From Muricea muricata (Eukaryota; Cnidaria; Anthozoa; Malacalcyonacea; Plexauridae), in the NCBI GenBank assembly GCA_963855995.1, contig OY979718.1:59808564-59872563 (forward strand): a stretch of 64,000 nt of DNA, given 5' to 3'. Numbering within the stretch: the first letter of the stretch is position 1; every line of letters begins with the position of its first letter. The notes beneath the pieces were generated by a model. That model did no database searches. It saw only the letters and a list, made by a program, of their open reading frames with translations, and was not told where the DNA came from. The position numbers and the translations under genes are program-made. Of the stretch, positions 1 to 44,300 are shown one piece after another.

Positions 1-1860
1 TGGTTTCTATCCTCTTACATCCACTCAGTTGCCCTGATTATGAGCAGACACAAGACTGTATACCAATCCAGACTGCATTCCAAGGCCCCTCATGAACCAA
101 GTATTCTTAACATCAGATTGACCAGTGATCACCCTGGATAATACCATGTTGAACTTTGCATATGCCCATGGAGGTATAATGGTGCAACCATATAGACCAT
201 AACCTTGGACCCACATCAATAGAACCAACAGGAGTCTTTGCCAAGTTAAAAAATAAAACATTGGTGTCTGTGTAATTGTCCAGGGTGATGCCAGTTAGAC
301 AAAAGTTGTGTGACACATGATCATTCACATGGAAATCAATGCTGTGCTACACCTATGGCAGCTCTACACTTGATAACAAAAAATCACTGCAACACTTTGC
401 TGACAATGGATGTGAATTGATGATTTTATGTAATGGAATCACATCGGTGTGCTGTACTTCCATAAACATTGTTTCCCTAACCATGAGGCAATATGATCAG
501 CATTTGTTGCTTTTGATGCATGAAAAACATTCTAGACATTTTCTGGCAGTCACTAAAAGATGGCTGATCATGTTTAGCAGGAAAGATCATCGATATTGTC
601 TGGCATTGAACAATGTCTATAAAAGCGTAAGATAAGGTTCTCCAAAGTTCACAAAAGTCAGTTCAATTGCAGTCTTACATAATTAAAACCGCCTGTATCA
701 CACATTTGGGTTTTTCATATTTAGTATATATACTGTATGTATATATAGTAAATTTAATAATGTGATGATGAGTGAAGAATTTAATGTGAATGATCAACTT
801 TATTTATGCACAGTAGTCTCATTCAACGAAATGCTGATTTCCATGAGAGATAACACATCCGAGACCATATTATGTACATTATATAGCTTATTACAGACAT
901 TGTGCCTATATTATTCAACTGCATATACTAGTACCATGTCAACTGGGATATGCAGTTGAACTGGGAATTTGTTTCATAGAACGTATAAAGCCACCAGTTT
1001 GCCATGTTATCTGGGTTTAGTAGTAGAAACAGGTCTTCATTATTACATCATTCTATGGGAATCTAATCTAGTAACACTGACTCCCATAAATGTATGTGCA
1101 GCTTAATGTATTTTTCAAGATACACATGGATTTAAATGCAGTATTTGTGGATGGAAATGTGTCAGTGCCAGCCAAATAATAAATACTATGCTTGGTAATA
1201 CGCTCCAGAGGACCATAAAAATGTTTGGAAATAGAGTTTAATGGGAAGCACATAAACCTATACATCAATTTGACAAATAAACCTTTAAGGTGTGCAGCTC
1301 TTAATTTAATGTTAACAGCTTTGATTTGGCATACAGAAAACTATAGAATATTTACATAACAGACAAATACATTGTACAAGAAGATGAAGTGCTAAAAGTA
1401 GCAAAACACGAAGGAGACTTGGCTAGCCCCATGGTACTCACCACCAGTATAGTAAGAAAAACAACATGAGTAGGGAAATAGAGAGTGAATAAAAACACAA
1501 TGAAAGAAATTAGAATGGAATGGAACATGAGCACATTGCTTTCGTGCAACTTGCATTGCGTCACTTGGATATAGAAACCTACCTATGAATAATTAGTCTA
1601 AAACGATGAGAGAACTCGTACATATAATCAATGAGTTTTACCATTTAATTAACGTCTGCCTTGCTAGCAGTGGTGTCTAGGCTAAGAGCTAGGAAGAGAA
1701 ACCTCTGCAAGCAAACGGACGGTTAATTTTCAAGCGTGCGCAGACAGTGTGTGGAACGTGACTAAAATTACGTCACTTTCTGTAGCACGCGGAAATATTC
1801 TACAGCTGACTCGCAGCAATTAGCAATTATTAGCAATAGCTTTATCAGCAATAATAGTTG
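1..1860. other. Upstream region, no gene recognised
   Basis: This stretch lies upstream of MPDU1. Only short open frames are present. Two overlapping - strand frames at 25–261 and 113–328 run through the same sequence in different registers, and another at 1352–1564 contains a hydrophobic stretch followed by a GTGAGT donor-like site. None could be matched to a known family and none joins to a convincing next exon. They could be remnants of an old mobile element or edge exons of a - strand gene that leaves the window on the left. I see no RNA gene here. Confidence 0.3.
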
Positions 1861-1864
1861 TTTA

Positions 1865-1879
1865 CGCATGCGCGTGACG
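1865..1879. promoter_or_regulatory. NRF1-like palindrome plus CRE half-site
   Basis: The sequence CGCATGCGCG is followed directly by TGACG. The first matches the core of the NRF1 recognition palindrome and the second a CREB half-site, both common in CpG-type housekeeping promoters. The position, about 350 bp before the first secure MPDU1 exon, would suit that gene's promoter. This is a motif match only; there is no evidence of a transcription start. Confidence 0.3.
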
Positions 1880-1943
1880 ACCTAATATAGTAGTTGCCAA
1901 ACTTGTAAATATATATGTCAGTATAAATCCGGACGGCGGTTAC

Positions 1944-2064
1944 ATGATCAACCGTTCGTGTGCTCGCAGTGGTTTCTCTACTGAGGTTCTCTTCCTCTCC
2001 CCCCCCCCCCCCCCCCCCTTCAGCACAGACCAGAAATCACTGCTGGCAGGGCAACCAACATTGG
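1944..2064 (+). other. MPDU1: Candidate first coding exon of MPDU1 (weak)
   Basis: An ATG at 1944 opens a frame that passes through the 20-C tract and reaches a possible GTGAAG donor after base 2064. It ends with one base (G), which is exactly the phase needed by the secure exon at 2211, where the G would complete a valine codon. The 40 residues are about the right length for the N-terminus before the conserved VPCLK segment. However, the residues do not resemble the N-terminus of known MPDU1 proteins, the donor is weak, and the frame depends on an error-prone homopolymer. The true first exon may lie elsewhere. Confidence 0.2.
1999..2018. repeat. Poly(C) tract, 20 nt
   Basis: Twenty consecutive C residues lie just upstream of MPDU1. 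Such tracts are unstable in replication and in sequencing, so the length given here may not be exact. Confidence 0.9.
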
Positions 2065-2210
2065 GTGAAGTATCCCCAAATAACTAGTTTTCCTGATTTG
2101 GCAACAGTATTGTTTTGATTTTGTATGTTAATACTGTCTGGTACTGACAGCTGTTTGTGAGAAAAAACGTATTCGAAGTAATACTTGTCTTATTTGTTAC
2201 TCTTGCATAG

Positions 2211-4041
2211 TTCCATGTTTGAAGCTTCTTATCAGCAAAGGCCTTGGATATGGAGTTGTTGTTGGCTCAGCCATGGGTATGTCGTGTACATTATGTAATT
2301 GATACCAGTCAGAATCATACGGTAATGTTAGACATCATTTGGATTTCACATTGACTGAGGCTTTGACTTTATTTTTAGTGAAAATACCTCAAATAATAAA
2401 AGTTCTGAGGGCCAAGAGCACGAGAGGTTTAAACGTCATGTCTTTTTATGCAGAACTGTTGGCATTTACATTAAACCTTGCCTATAATTTGGAAAAAGGA
2501 TTCCCATTCAGGTAATTGATTTTTCTTAGTAACGCTTAGCAATTTTTAAAAAGTTCCATGGTAACACGTGCATGGAAATTGCTAAACTTGAGCAACGACT
2601 GTACCCAGCACTTGCTTCTGTCTTCTTGCGATATGGCGTATCTCCCCGCTTGATCCAAACTCACAAAAAACTTTTATTTGTTTTCAGTACGCAAGGATTC
2701 TGTGGCCAAAACATAAAAATCCTTACACAGATAGGGACAATTATCATGTTCGGAATTCGCTTTCTTTTCTTAGTTCTGAGCCACCACACAGTCCTTAGTT
2801 TTTATGGCACTAGTTCTAAACTGTTATAGTTCATTTTAGTCCTAAAGATCTCTGTCAGTATTATTTAGGAAATATGATATTCGGTCGCGAGTTTTTTTTT
2901 CGTTTTCAAATATGTTAGTAGGGCTTGCCCATATGAGACAAAACGTTTTCCCGGGTGCCGAGATCTCGCTTGTTGACTGGCCCAACTTTGCCCGCTTAGT
3001 GAGAAAGCTTTCTGTTTACACCTTACAAAATCTAGGTCAGGTCGGGAAACTTTCGCCGGTAAGCGGGATAACACTACTCCATATGTCATATGAACAGAAG
3101 AAAAATATTTGACTTGTCAAAATGTTTGCTGCCCATAGCTCTTGGTATTGATGCTACATCGAATAGTTTTTGTTCTATTAGGATAATTATCTAAATATTG
3201 TTCTATTTCTGTAGTACCTGGGGAGAAACTTCATTCATGAGTGTTCAAACGGTCATTCTTATCATTTTGTGCTATTATTACAATGGTATCATATCTGGTG
3301 TTGTAATATTTCCACCTCTATATGCGTTATTTGTGTATGTATTAACTTGTGGCGTGGTATCAATAGAACTTCATACGAAAATGCAAGTTGGCATCTTGCC
3401 TATTATATCATTCAGTAAGGTAACTGATTTATTTCTTTGTTCGCTGTTGAATAGTTCTTCAACTGCTTTGTAGAGTAGGAGCTATTCCTAAGCACGAAAG
3501 AAGGATTCTCGGAAATTGCTGAAATATGAACTAAACTTTAAGTAGTGTTGCAAGTGTTGACAAACGCTATTATGATTCCGAAGTAAGGTCCCATAAATAT
3601 ACAGCACAGATTAACTAGTTTTGTACACATGTTCTGTAGCTTGTTCCAGGAAAGCTACTACCCAATTTATGTTCCAGTAAACTAGATTCTACTTCCCAGA
3701 AAAGATTATATAAATGCTGAAAATATTATGCATCAAATTAGGAAGTCACTCTGAAAGGACGCTTACCTTAAAGTTTCATATTTATTTGCTGTTGTTGTTT
3801 TCTTTAGTGTCTTCAAATCTACGAAAATCTTCGTAATGGTCATACTGGACAATTATCTGGTCTGATGATTTTTCTCATGTTCTCTGGTTGCGTTGCACGA
3901 GTATTCACAACTTATTACGAGACTGGAGACATGGTACTTCTTGCAAGCTTTCTTCTTTCCCTCTTTCTCAACGGGGTGTTGCTTTTCCAAATTTTCTATT
4001 ATGCAGACAAGCATCCAGATGAAGTAAAGAAAAGCGAATAA
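2211..4041 (+). CDS. MPDU1: Mannose-P-dolichol utilization defect 1 protein (5' end not secured)
   Basis: MPDU1 is an ER membrane protein of the PQ-loop family needed for use of mannose-P-dolichol and glucose-P-dolichol in N-glycan, GPI-anchor and related pathways. Four exons join in frame with GT–AG borders: 2211–2276, 2379–2511, 3215–3419 and 3808–4041, ending in TAA. Exon 2 opens with the conserved VPCLKLLISKGLG segment. The next exon gives the first PQ-loop signature (VKIPQIIK, then AKSTRGL), and the last gives NGHTGQLS followed by hydrophobic helices and the family's ARxFTT–ETGD stretch. The C-terminus is short and lysine-rich (DEVKKSE), which could act as an ER retrieval tail. The protein is about 212 residues without the missing N-terminal exon; the family is near 245. 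No frameshift or stop is present. Identification is firm from the ordered motif matches; only the start is uncertain. Confidence 0.93.
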
Positions 4042-4267
4042 AGGTGGAAATTTGCCGCTGCTGCAGAACTACATCCGACATAAAATCATAATTATTATTT
4101 ATATATTATTTCATTAATCATATAATTGTTCACTAGTGACAGTTTTTTCAACTATAATACATGTTTTACAATTTATGTTCTCGGAGTATGCTGTAAAACA
4201 TGGATGGGACTGGACCAGATGAAAATAATGGAGAAAGTCCGTCATTTATAAACATTTAATTTGAGGC

Positions 4268-4273
4268 AATAAA
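4268..4273 (+). terminator. Polyadenylation signal AATAAA for MPDU1
   Basis: A canonical AATAAA lies 227 bp after the MPDU1 stop codon, in an AT-rich stretch. It is the first such hexamer in the sense strand downstream of the gene, so it is the likely 3' end signal. Confidence 0.6.
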
Positions 4274-4279
4274 GAGTTT

Positions 4280-5880
4280 TAATTGACGGGTTGGATCTAT
4301 GATAGAGGATTTTATTAGAACTAGTTACACGCGCACATTTTTCAAACCCGTTCAATAAAACAGCTTTATCCTGTCACGGATCGACGCGCCTCTTAAACCA
4401 TACCATGAACAACAATGCAACAAGCATTACAAGCATTAGTTTCTGGGTGACCTTTTTACTCTGGCCACAATTGGATGTCCTTGCAATTTATTATCTTCTA
4501 CCGTTGTTCAAACACTGTTTTCTATGAAATGTTTTTAATGAATTTTTAGAAGAAAAATTTTTAATACGAGAAGATAGAGTTGACTGCTGCAAACTGTCTG
4601 GAAAGCTGCCTTTTCTATTTACTTCTTTGCTTTTTTATCATGCAAACACTTACTTTCTAACCCTTCCATTGCAAGGCAGTATAGCAGCACCAATGACTCG
4701 AGTCAAATACCCTACAATAGGGTACTACAAACGTCAACTTTCTGCCTCTGTAAAATAAGCTCCGCCTCTGCATGGTCAGGAGATTGTCGCACTTAGAATC
4801 GACTCGCATTAAAGTTTGACGTTCCTTGAAATGAATGCAAGACTAGTATTGTGACTGAAAGCAAATTCAGTTTATATACTGTAGGTGCCAAAAGTATAAG
4901 TCCGTTGATACTGAATTGTTATTTGTTATTTTATATAGCTAACATTACCGCTCTGCATCACAACCCAAGTATTTTTGCTAAATCAAGTAATTTAAACAAG
5001 TAACTACATAATTTTAGTACTTGATGTCTGAAATCCTTCCCTTCGAAATATCTTGTACTATTGATTTCAGAATAGATTTAGTATCGTCAATGTGAAATAT
5101 CACTCCAACAAGAAGCAATTACATCCTATGGCTCGTCTTGTCTCGTAGTTACCCACTTGATTTTTTCTTAAAAATGTATCTAACAGTTTGGAATTTGGTA
5201 AACTTTAGGAGATTGATGGGGAAATACTGCATGAGCGCTAAATTATCTTGGTTTTCATATCTTCTGTAAACACATAAGTCAGAAGAGTGTTTGTAAACCA
5301 TTTTCTACATATTAGGCTTTTCCTAAACGATAAAGTAGTACGCCTTTGTAGAATCTGATGGTATTTATGTTTTCTACTGTTTATCATACAAGTATCCTCA
5401 ACTTCTTTTGAAAACCGCAATAAAAATGGTAGCTCTGTATCAGTGTCGATTGGACTCTAATCCATGATCTCTCAGGATGTCTCCATTTAACATTTTGTGC
5501 TTGTTTCCATAACAATCGATTATGCTTATTTTTAGGGCGCAATAATCGACTATGACTCAATTTTTCAGATCACTTCGGGTTACCTTTGTCCTGTAACTTG
5601 ATTAGAATCTTTAGTTATCCTTTATGCTCATGTATGAACAGGGCCAAATTAACTATTGCTGCCAATAAACATGGTAAAAATTTTAAAGCAAAAATGCTGG
5701 AAGAAATCTTAGAGCAATTAATGTACATGCTTGAGTGTAACTACTGTAGATAGTTTGAGGACGCGATATAAGCATGTTTGGGTACTTAAAAATTCCGGAT
5801 ATAATCTTATCTCTGTTTTTTCCACAAAAATTGGACTGGACTCATACTTTTGGTATTTACTGTATTTTTACATATGATTA
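4280..5880. other. Convergent intergenic region, nothing recognised
   Basis: This AT-rich stretch lies between the 3' ends of MPDU1 and POLE. It has only short random frames and no recognised gene, RNA or clear terminal inverted repeat. Confidence 0.4.
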
Positions 5881-6002
5881 GGGCGTTGTTACACCACGCA
5901 ATTTGTCTCGCAACTTTTGCCGCGACACAAGTCGCAACAACGTTGCACAGTGTAACATCCTTGATCACGAGACAAGTTGCAAGACAATTATGTAACAGCG
6001 CC
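5881..6002. mobile_element. Short MITE with GGGCGTTGTTACA-type ends
   Basis: The left end reads GGGCGTTGTTACAC and the reverse complement of the right end reads GGCGCTGTTACAT. Both are followed by AATTGTCTYGCAACTT, also in inverted orientation. The interior repeats CGACAAG/CTTGTCG-like words. At about 120 bp it is a non-autonomous element with no coding capacity. No clear target duplication was found. Confidence 0.6.
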
Positions 6003-6096
6003 TTTAGTGATACATGCAAAACACGTGTGCATAAAGTCAGAAATATGCGAATACAATAGGTCAATAGGAAACAGACTCATACAGTGCATACTTTGT

Positions 6097-6148
6097 CAAC
6101 CTCGTACCCAGGGCCTTTCTAGGTTGGAAAGGTCTGGGTACGAGGTTG
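6097..6148. repeat. 52-bp hairpin (CAACCTCGTACCCAG arms)
   Basis: The arms CAACCTCGTACCCAG and CTGGGTACGAGGTTG flank a short loop, giving a near-perfect hairpin. Flanking ATACTT words on both sides may be a target duplication. I have the impression that this palindrome is common in anthozoan genomes; that is memory, not a search. Confidence 0.7.
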
Positions 6149-6429
6149 ATACTTGGCATGCAATCGAGAGTTCCCTTGCTATAGGACAATCTTCTTAAAA
6201 GCATCAACAATATTTTAGCATGTAAAATACTAGATGTTAACATATATACATGCTTATCTATAAAAAAATATTTATATAAATTACACTATTCACATACGCA
6301 CGAGTCCTACATAAAATGTTCAAATAAAAATAAACAATACATGATGTAGAAAAATACAATAATCAATATTTAGACCGTTTTCCATTCCCTTATTTCGCCG
6401 CCGGCACGAAATTTGTAAAAAACGAAATA

Positions 6430-6435
6430 TTTATT
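6430..6435 (-). terminator. Possible POLE polyadenylation signal
   Basis: TTTATT on the + strand gives AATAAA in the POLE sense, about 450 bp after the stop codon and beyond the G-rich MITE. It is the nearest canonical hexamer found, but its use is only inferred. Confidence 0.3.
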
Positions 6436-6489
6436 GTTGTTCGGTCGTTCCCTAGAGGCTGAAATTTCCAACTTCCATTTAACTTGCTC

Positions 6490-6832
6490 AGGGACAGGTC
6501 ATTAATAATGGGAGGGGGGGGGTCGGTGGGTGAGAAAAAGGGGGCGGCTTCAACTATTTTTTTCTTAATTGGGGGTGGCCTCAAACTGAAAGTTATGTGA
6601 CAAGGGGTGAAATGGGTGACAACTAGAAGTAGAAGAGTTATAATAAACTTTGTATAAACTTATAGAAACTGATTTACTGAAAATATAACCTTTGTAAGAA
6701 ATTGAATGCTGTACAGAGGGGGGGGGGCGGTCCTAAATTTTCTAGTGGAAGATGGGGGCGGCTCTAAAAAATTTTCGATATTTGGTATTAATCACCCACC
6801 GACCCCCCTCCTATTATTAATGACTGGTCCCT
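6490..6832. mobile_element. G-rich MITE just beyond the POLE stop
   Basis: Both ends carry the inverted block GTCATTAATAAT followed by GGAGGGGGG and TCGGTGGGTGA, with one or two mismatches. The interior contains further G-rich words and a run of nine or more G at about 6718–6727. It has no coding capacity. It ends about 50 bp before the POLE stop codon, so POLE transcripts probably read into it. Confidence 0.6.
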
Positions 6833-6883
6833 TAATAACTCGAACGATAACTTTGTACTCGAACCATTCGTAACGGATTCTAC

Positions 6884-40611
<33,728 letters not shown>

Positions 40612-40750
40612 TCTTGAAAGTATTAATTCTTACATTTTAAATATGTTCAATAGAATTGTTCCACAGTAGAATGACCATCGGCCATGATCATCTTTTATAT
40701 TTTCATCATAAATATATGAGGAGACCAGATTTTCACTCTGTCGCTTTGAC

Positions 40751-40781
40751 TTTGGCGGGAAAACGAGAAAACTCCGCCAAT
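40751..40781 (-). promoter_or_regulatory. E2F-like and CCAAT motifs, POLE promoter
   Basis: TTTGGCGGGAAAA at 40751–40763 fits the E2F consensus closely, and a CCAAT box lies at 40777–40781, overlapping CGCCAAT. They are 140–170 bp upstream of the POLE start codon. E2F plus CCAAT is a common pair in promoters of S-phase replication genes, which agrees with the identity of the gene. Binding is inferred from sequence only. Confidence 0.55.
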
Positions 40782-41386
40782 GCTTCCATGTTTGGGCTGA
40801 AATTCAAATTCTAAAATTACAACATGTGAATGGCTTATGTCGAATTAAATTTTAAAATGAACAAGATAAAGATGACAAATTATTCTTTTGGTGTTGATTA
40901 AATTGAGTACAATACCAAACTATTTTCATTGTTCATAAAATATATTATATTACAGTGAATTTTTGTGAGAAGGGAAACTTTGAATGGAAATTTATGGAAA
41001 TTTTTGCATAATAAGGCGGGGGGGGGGGATGAAAAAAACAGAGAAAAAACCATTTTCATGAACCTACAGTTCAATGGGATTATTAACAGACAAAGACAAA
41101 GAGTAAGGATACAGACAAAGAGTTGCATAATGTGATAAAGTGTGTGCAATATCCATGTGCAATATTTTCCGGTAGAAATTGTTGCTAGTTTTAATGCTTG
41201 TTTCCTTTGTTGCAGTATTGTATTATGGACTTTGAACATTTGATATCCATTTACTGAGACATCCGATTTCTGTAGACAAAACACGACAGGCTATTAAACA
41301 CTCGTATCGTGGCTACATCTGCGTGCTGCAGTTTTTCAATGTTGTATATTAATATATACAGTGCATGTACTTTATAAACACCGAAC

Positions 41387-44300
41387 ATGAGTATTTTACG
41401 CTTTCACGTGGCCGATTACGCTGTGTTTGGTGTTACGTTGATATTTTCAATGGCAGTTGGTATATACCATGCTGTGGTGTCGAAACCATCCACAACCAAG
41501 GAATATCTATTGGCAAATCGTAAAATGATGAGTATACCAGTGGCATTTTCGTTACTAGCTTCATTTATGTCTGGTATAACTATACTTGGAGTACCTTCAG
41601 AGGTTTATACATTTGGTCTGCAGTACTGGCTCGTTGTTGTGTCATACGCCATTTCATTCCCAGCAGTTGCATTAGTATTTGCACCAACATTGTATGAATT
41701 GGGTATGACTAGTTCTTATGAGGTAAATATTGATACATTAAATGATTTCAAACAGGTTAAAGAACATGGGAGAACTCCACTCACATGAAATAAATGGTTT
41801 GGTTTTTTTTTAGTTGTGAGAGGCAATAGTTGCCTATCTGCTATAAGTGCATGTGCATTACATCATCCTGAAAACTATATTTATATATACATTGAGTGAA
41901 TTGCTCTGATTAAAGTTTGTCGGTGGCTCGCAGATCAATTATTTCCCTTGGCATCGGCAAATCATGATATTTTGTTCAACTTTGTCCAATAATTGATTAT
42001 TTTTACACTTTACCATACCAGCATAACATTAGTATGCACCTGAGTGGAAAGTTTGTGCTGTGCAAGCTTCGATGGCCTGCAACTGTATTTTGTAATTACT
42101 AGATTACAGTATAGTGTAAAATTTCCATTTATATATAAGAAATAATTGCAAAACATAGTCATGATAAGTGTTTTTTTATGCAGTACTTAGAAAGACGTTT
42201 TTCTTTTGGCGTCAGAATAATTGGAACAATACTATTTGTATTCTACACAGTAAGTGATTTAGTAAATTTAGTTACACCCATATAGCATTAAGCATTTGAC
42301 CTTTTGATCTTTAACTGTAATGCAACCTGACTTGTAAATGCAATGCAAACACACATATATATCCTGGTGTGTGTAAGCTGTAGGAGGCATTGAAATAGTA
42401 AAAACATCTATGTAAAAGATGTAAAATACTTCTAATATTACATTGTCATTGATACTGTTATGGCTATGGATTAATGGATCAACTGAGAGCCTGTCTTTTT
42501 GACTAAATTTACTCTGGTAAAATCTACTCAAAACTAAAAGTTCCTACTTTTAGTTTTGTGTATATTTTACCAGAGTAAATTTAGTCAAGAAGGCAGGCTT
42601 TCAACACAGCCATGTCATATATTGATGACAGAATGAGTTAAAATCTGTGAGTCAGAAATGGTAATGGAACTTGGTACTGGCCAATAGCAAGATCAACTCA
42701 CAAAGAGTGTTACCTCCAGTACAAGACCTTGCTTAATTTGTTACCGTATGAGTCTCTTGGCCATTCATGAGCACTCCTTTGCATATTGTAATACATGCCA
42801 CAAACTTTGTGTATTGAGTGTTATTTTGCAAGCAACTGCAATATTTATTAGCAGCATATAATCAGTTTTACTCGGACAAATGATAATTGAACAAAATAAA
42901 AAAGATGGCAGCATGTAGATTTTAACGTATTGCAATGCAGGCATCAACACAAATGACTGAAAAAGAATGGCAAGAAAAACACCCGAGGACATTAATAAAC
43001 AAAAGCAATAACCTCTCTTATGCTTGTACAGATATCTATCTACTTTTTGAAACAATTTCTAACCACAATTTTTTCTGGTAAAATGTACATTTGTTACTGA
43101 CAATTATTTAAAATTATAACAGAACTGAATCAATTGTTTGTCAGAAAAATGTGATACAGATCAATGTCGTCTTCACAAGATTATTTCGTTTATTTCATGA
43201 TTGAACACACTTTAATTTGTAAAAGAACTAATCAGCCCTGTAAAAATTAGATGTAAAAAATTAATATATTGTATGTGCATTTATTAACAATCTTGTAGGC
43301 ATATGTAAAAGCATGCCCAATCATCCATATGGCATATAAAGGTGTTTCCCTATATGCCCCTAAATTGTTTAATTTAAAACTTTTGAAGGCGGTAAATATT
43401 TTTCTTTGTATACAAATCTTTTAGTTGTTTTATATGGCGATTGTTACTTATGGTCCTTCCTTGGCACTCCAGTCAGGTATTCATGAGGTGTACACTCATT
43501 CATAGGTCGTAAATTTGCATGGTAAATGTTCTAGATCTGAAACAAGTTTAAAAAATATGTGACAGTGAAAACGTACTAATTACGCTCCTATCATGTCAAA
43601 TGTTTCGACGTGGATTTCCATGAGCGAATTTCTTCACGCGAAGCAACTTTTTATTGTTCAAATTGAAAAGAATTGATTTGAAATACATATTTTGTTTTTA
43701 ATTTATTCAGAGAAGAAAAAAAGGCTTTGCGCGGATAAATTCACAACTTGAAATCCACTTGTTTCAAGGTCGCGCATCGAACGTTGATTGGTTCAAACTA
43801 CAGTAGTCTGTATTTTGTATAGTGGATAAACCAGACATGTCTTAATACCCATGATTAAATACGTTTTCATGAAAATATATGAAACTTTATGACCTATATT
43901 GAACTGTTTTTGTAGTTACTGGCTTGCCAATTTGGGTATCTATTTTATCACTTGGAGTCGTCTGCACTTTTTATACAACAATAGTAAGTTCTGGATTTAT
44001 TAACTATATAAGAATAAGTAACTGGATTTATTCACAGTAGTTGTCATTTTCTAGGGAGGTAGAAGTAATTTTACTAACCTTCTCGAGGGATCATTTCATT
44101 TTGCTCGCAAATGTCCGTTAGATGCCCGACGTAACAATTTTGATTATTATATCACAGATTACTATTGTACCAGATGTCTATCTTCGTGTTTTCGCAAGGT
44201 AAATTTGTGTTCTCGATTTTCACTCTGATCACGAATTGCACTCGTAATTTTTCGCAATATCACGTATGTTGCGCTTACTAAGAACATGGCGGACACTTGC

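Noticed and set aside
41723-41788. Read-through extension of the first SLC5 exon to the stop near 41788
   Set aside because: A good donor (GAG before GTAAAT) at 41722 leads in phase to an exon with the next conserved transporter segment; the extension has no similarity to the family.
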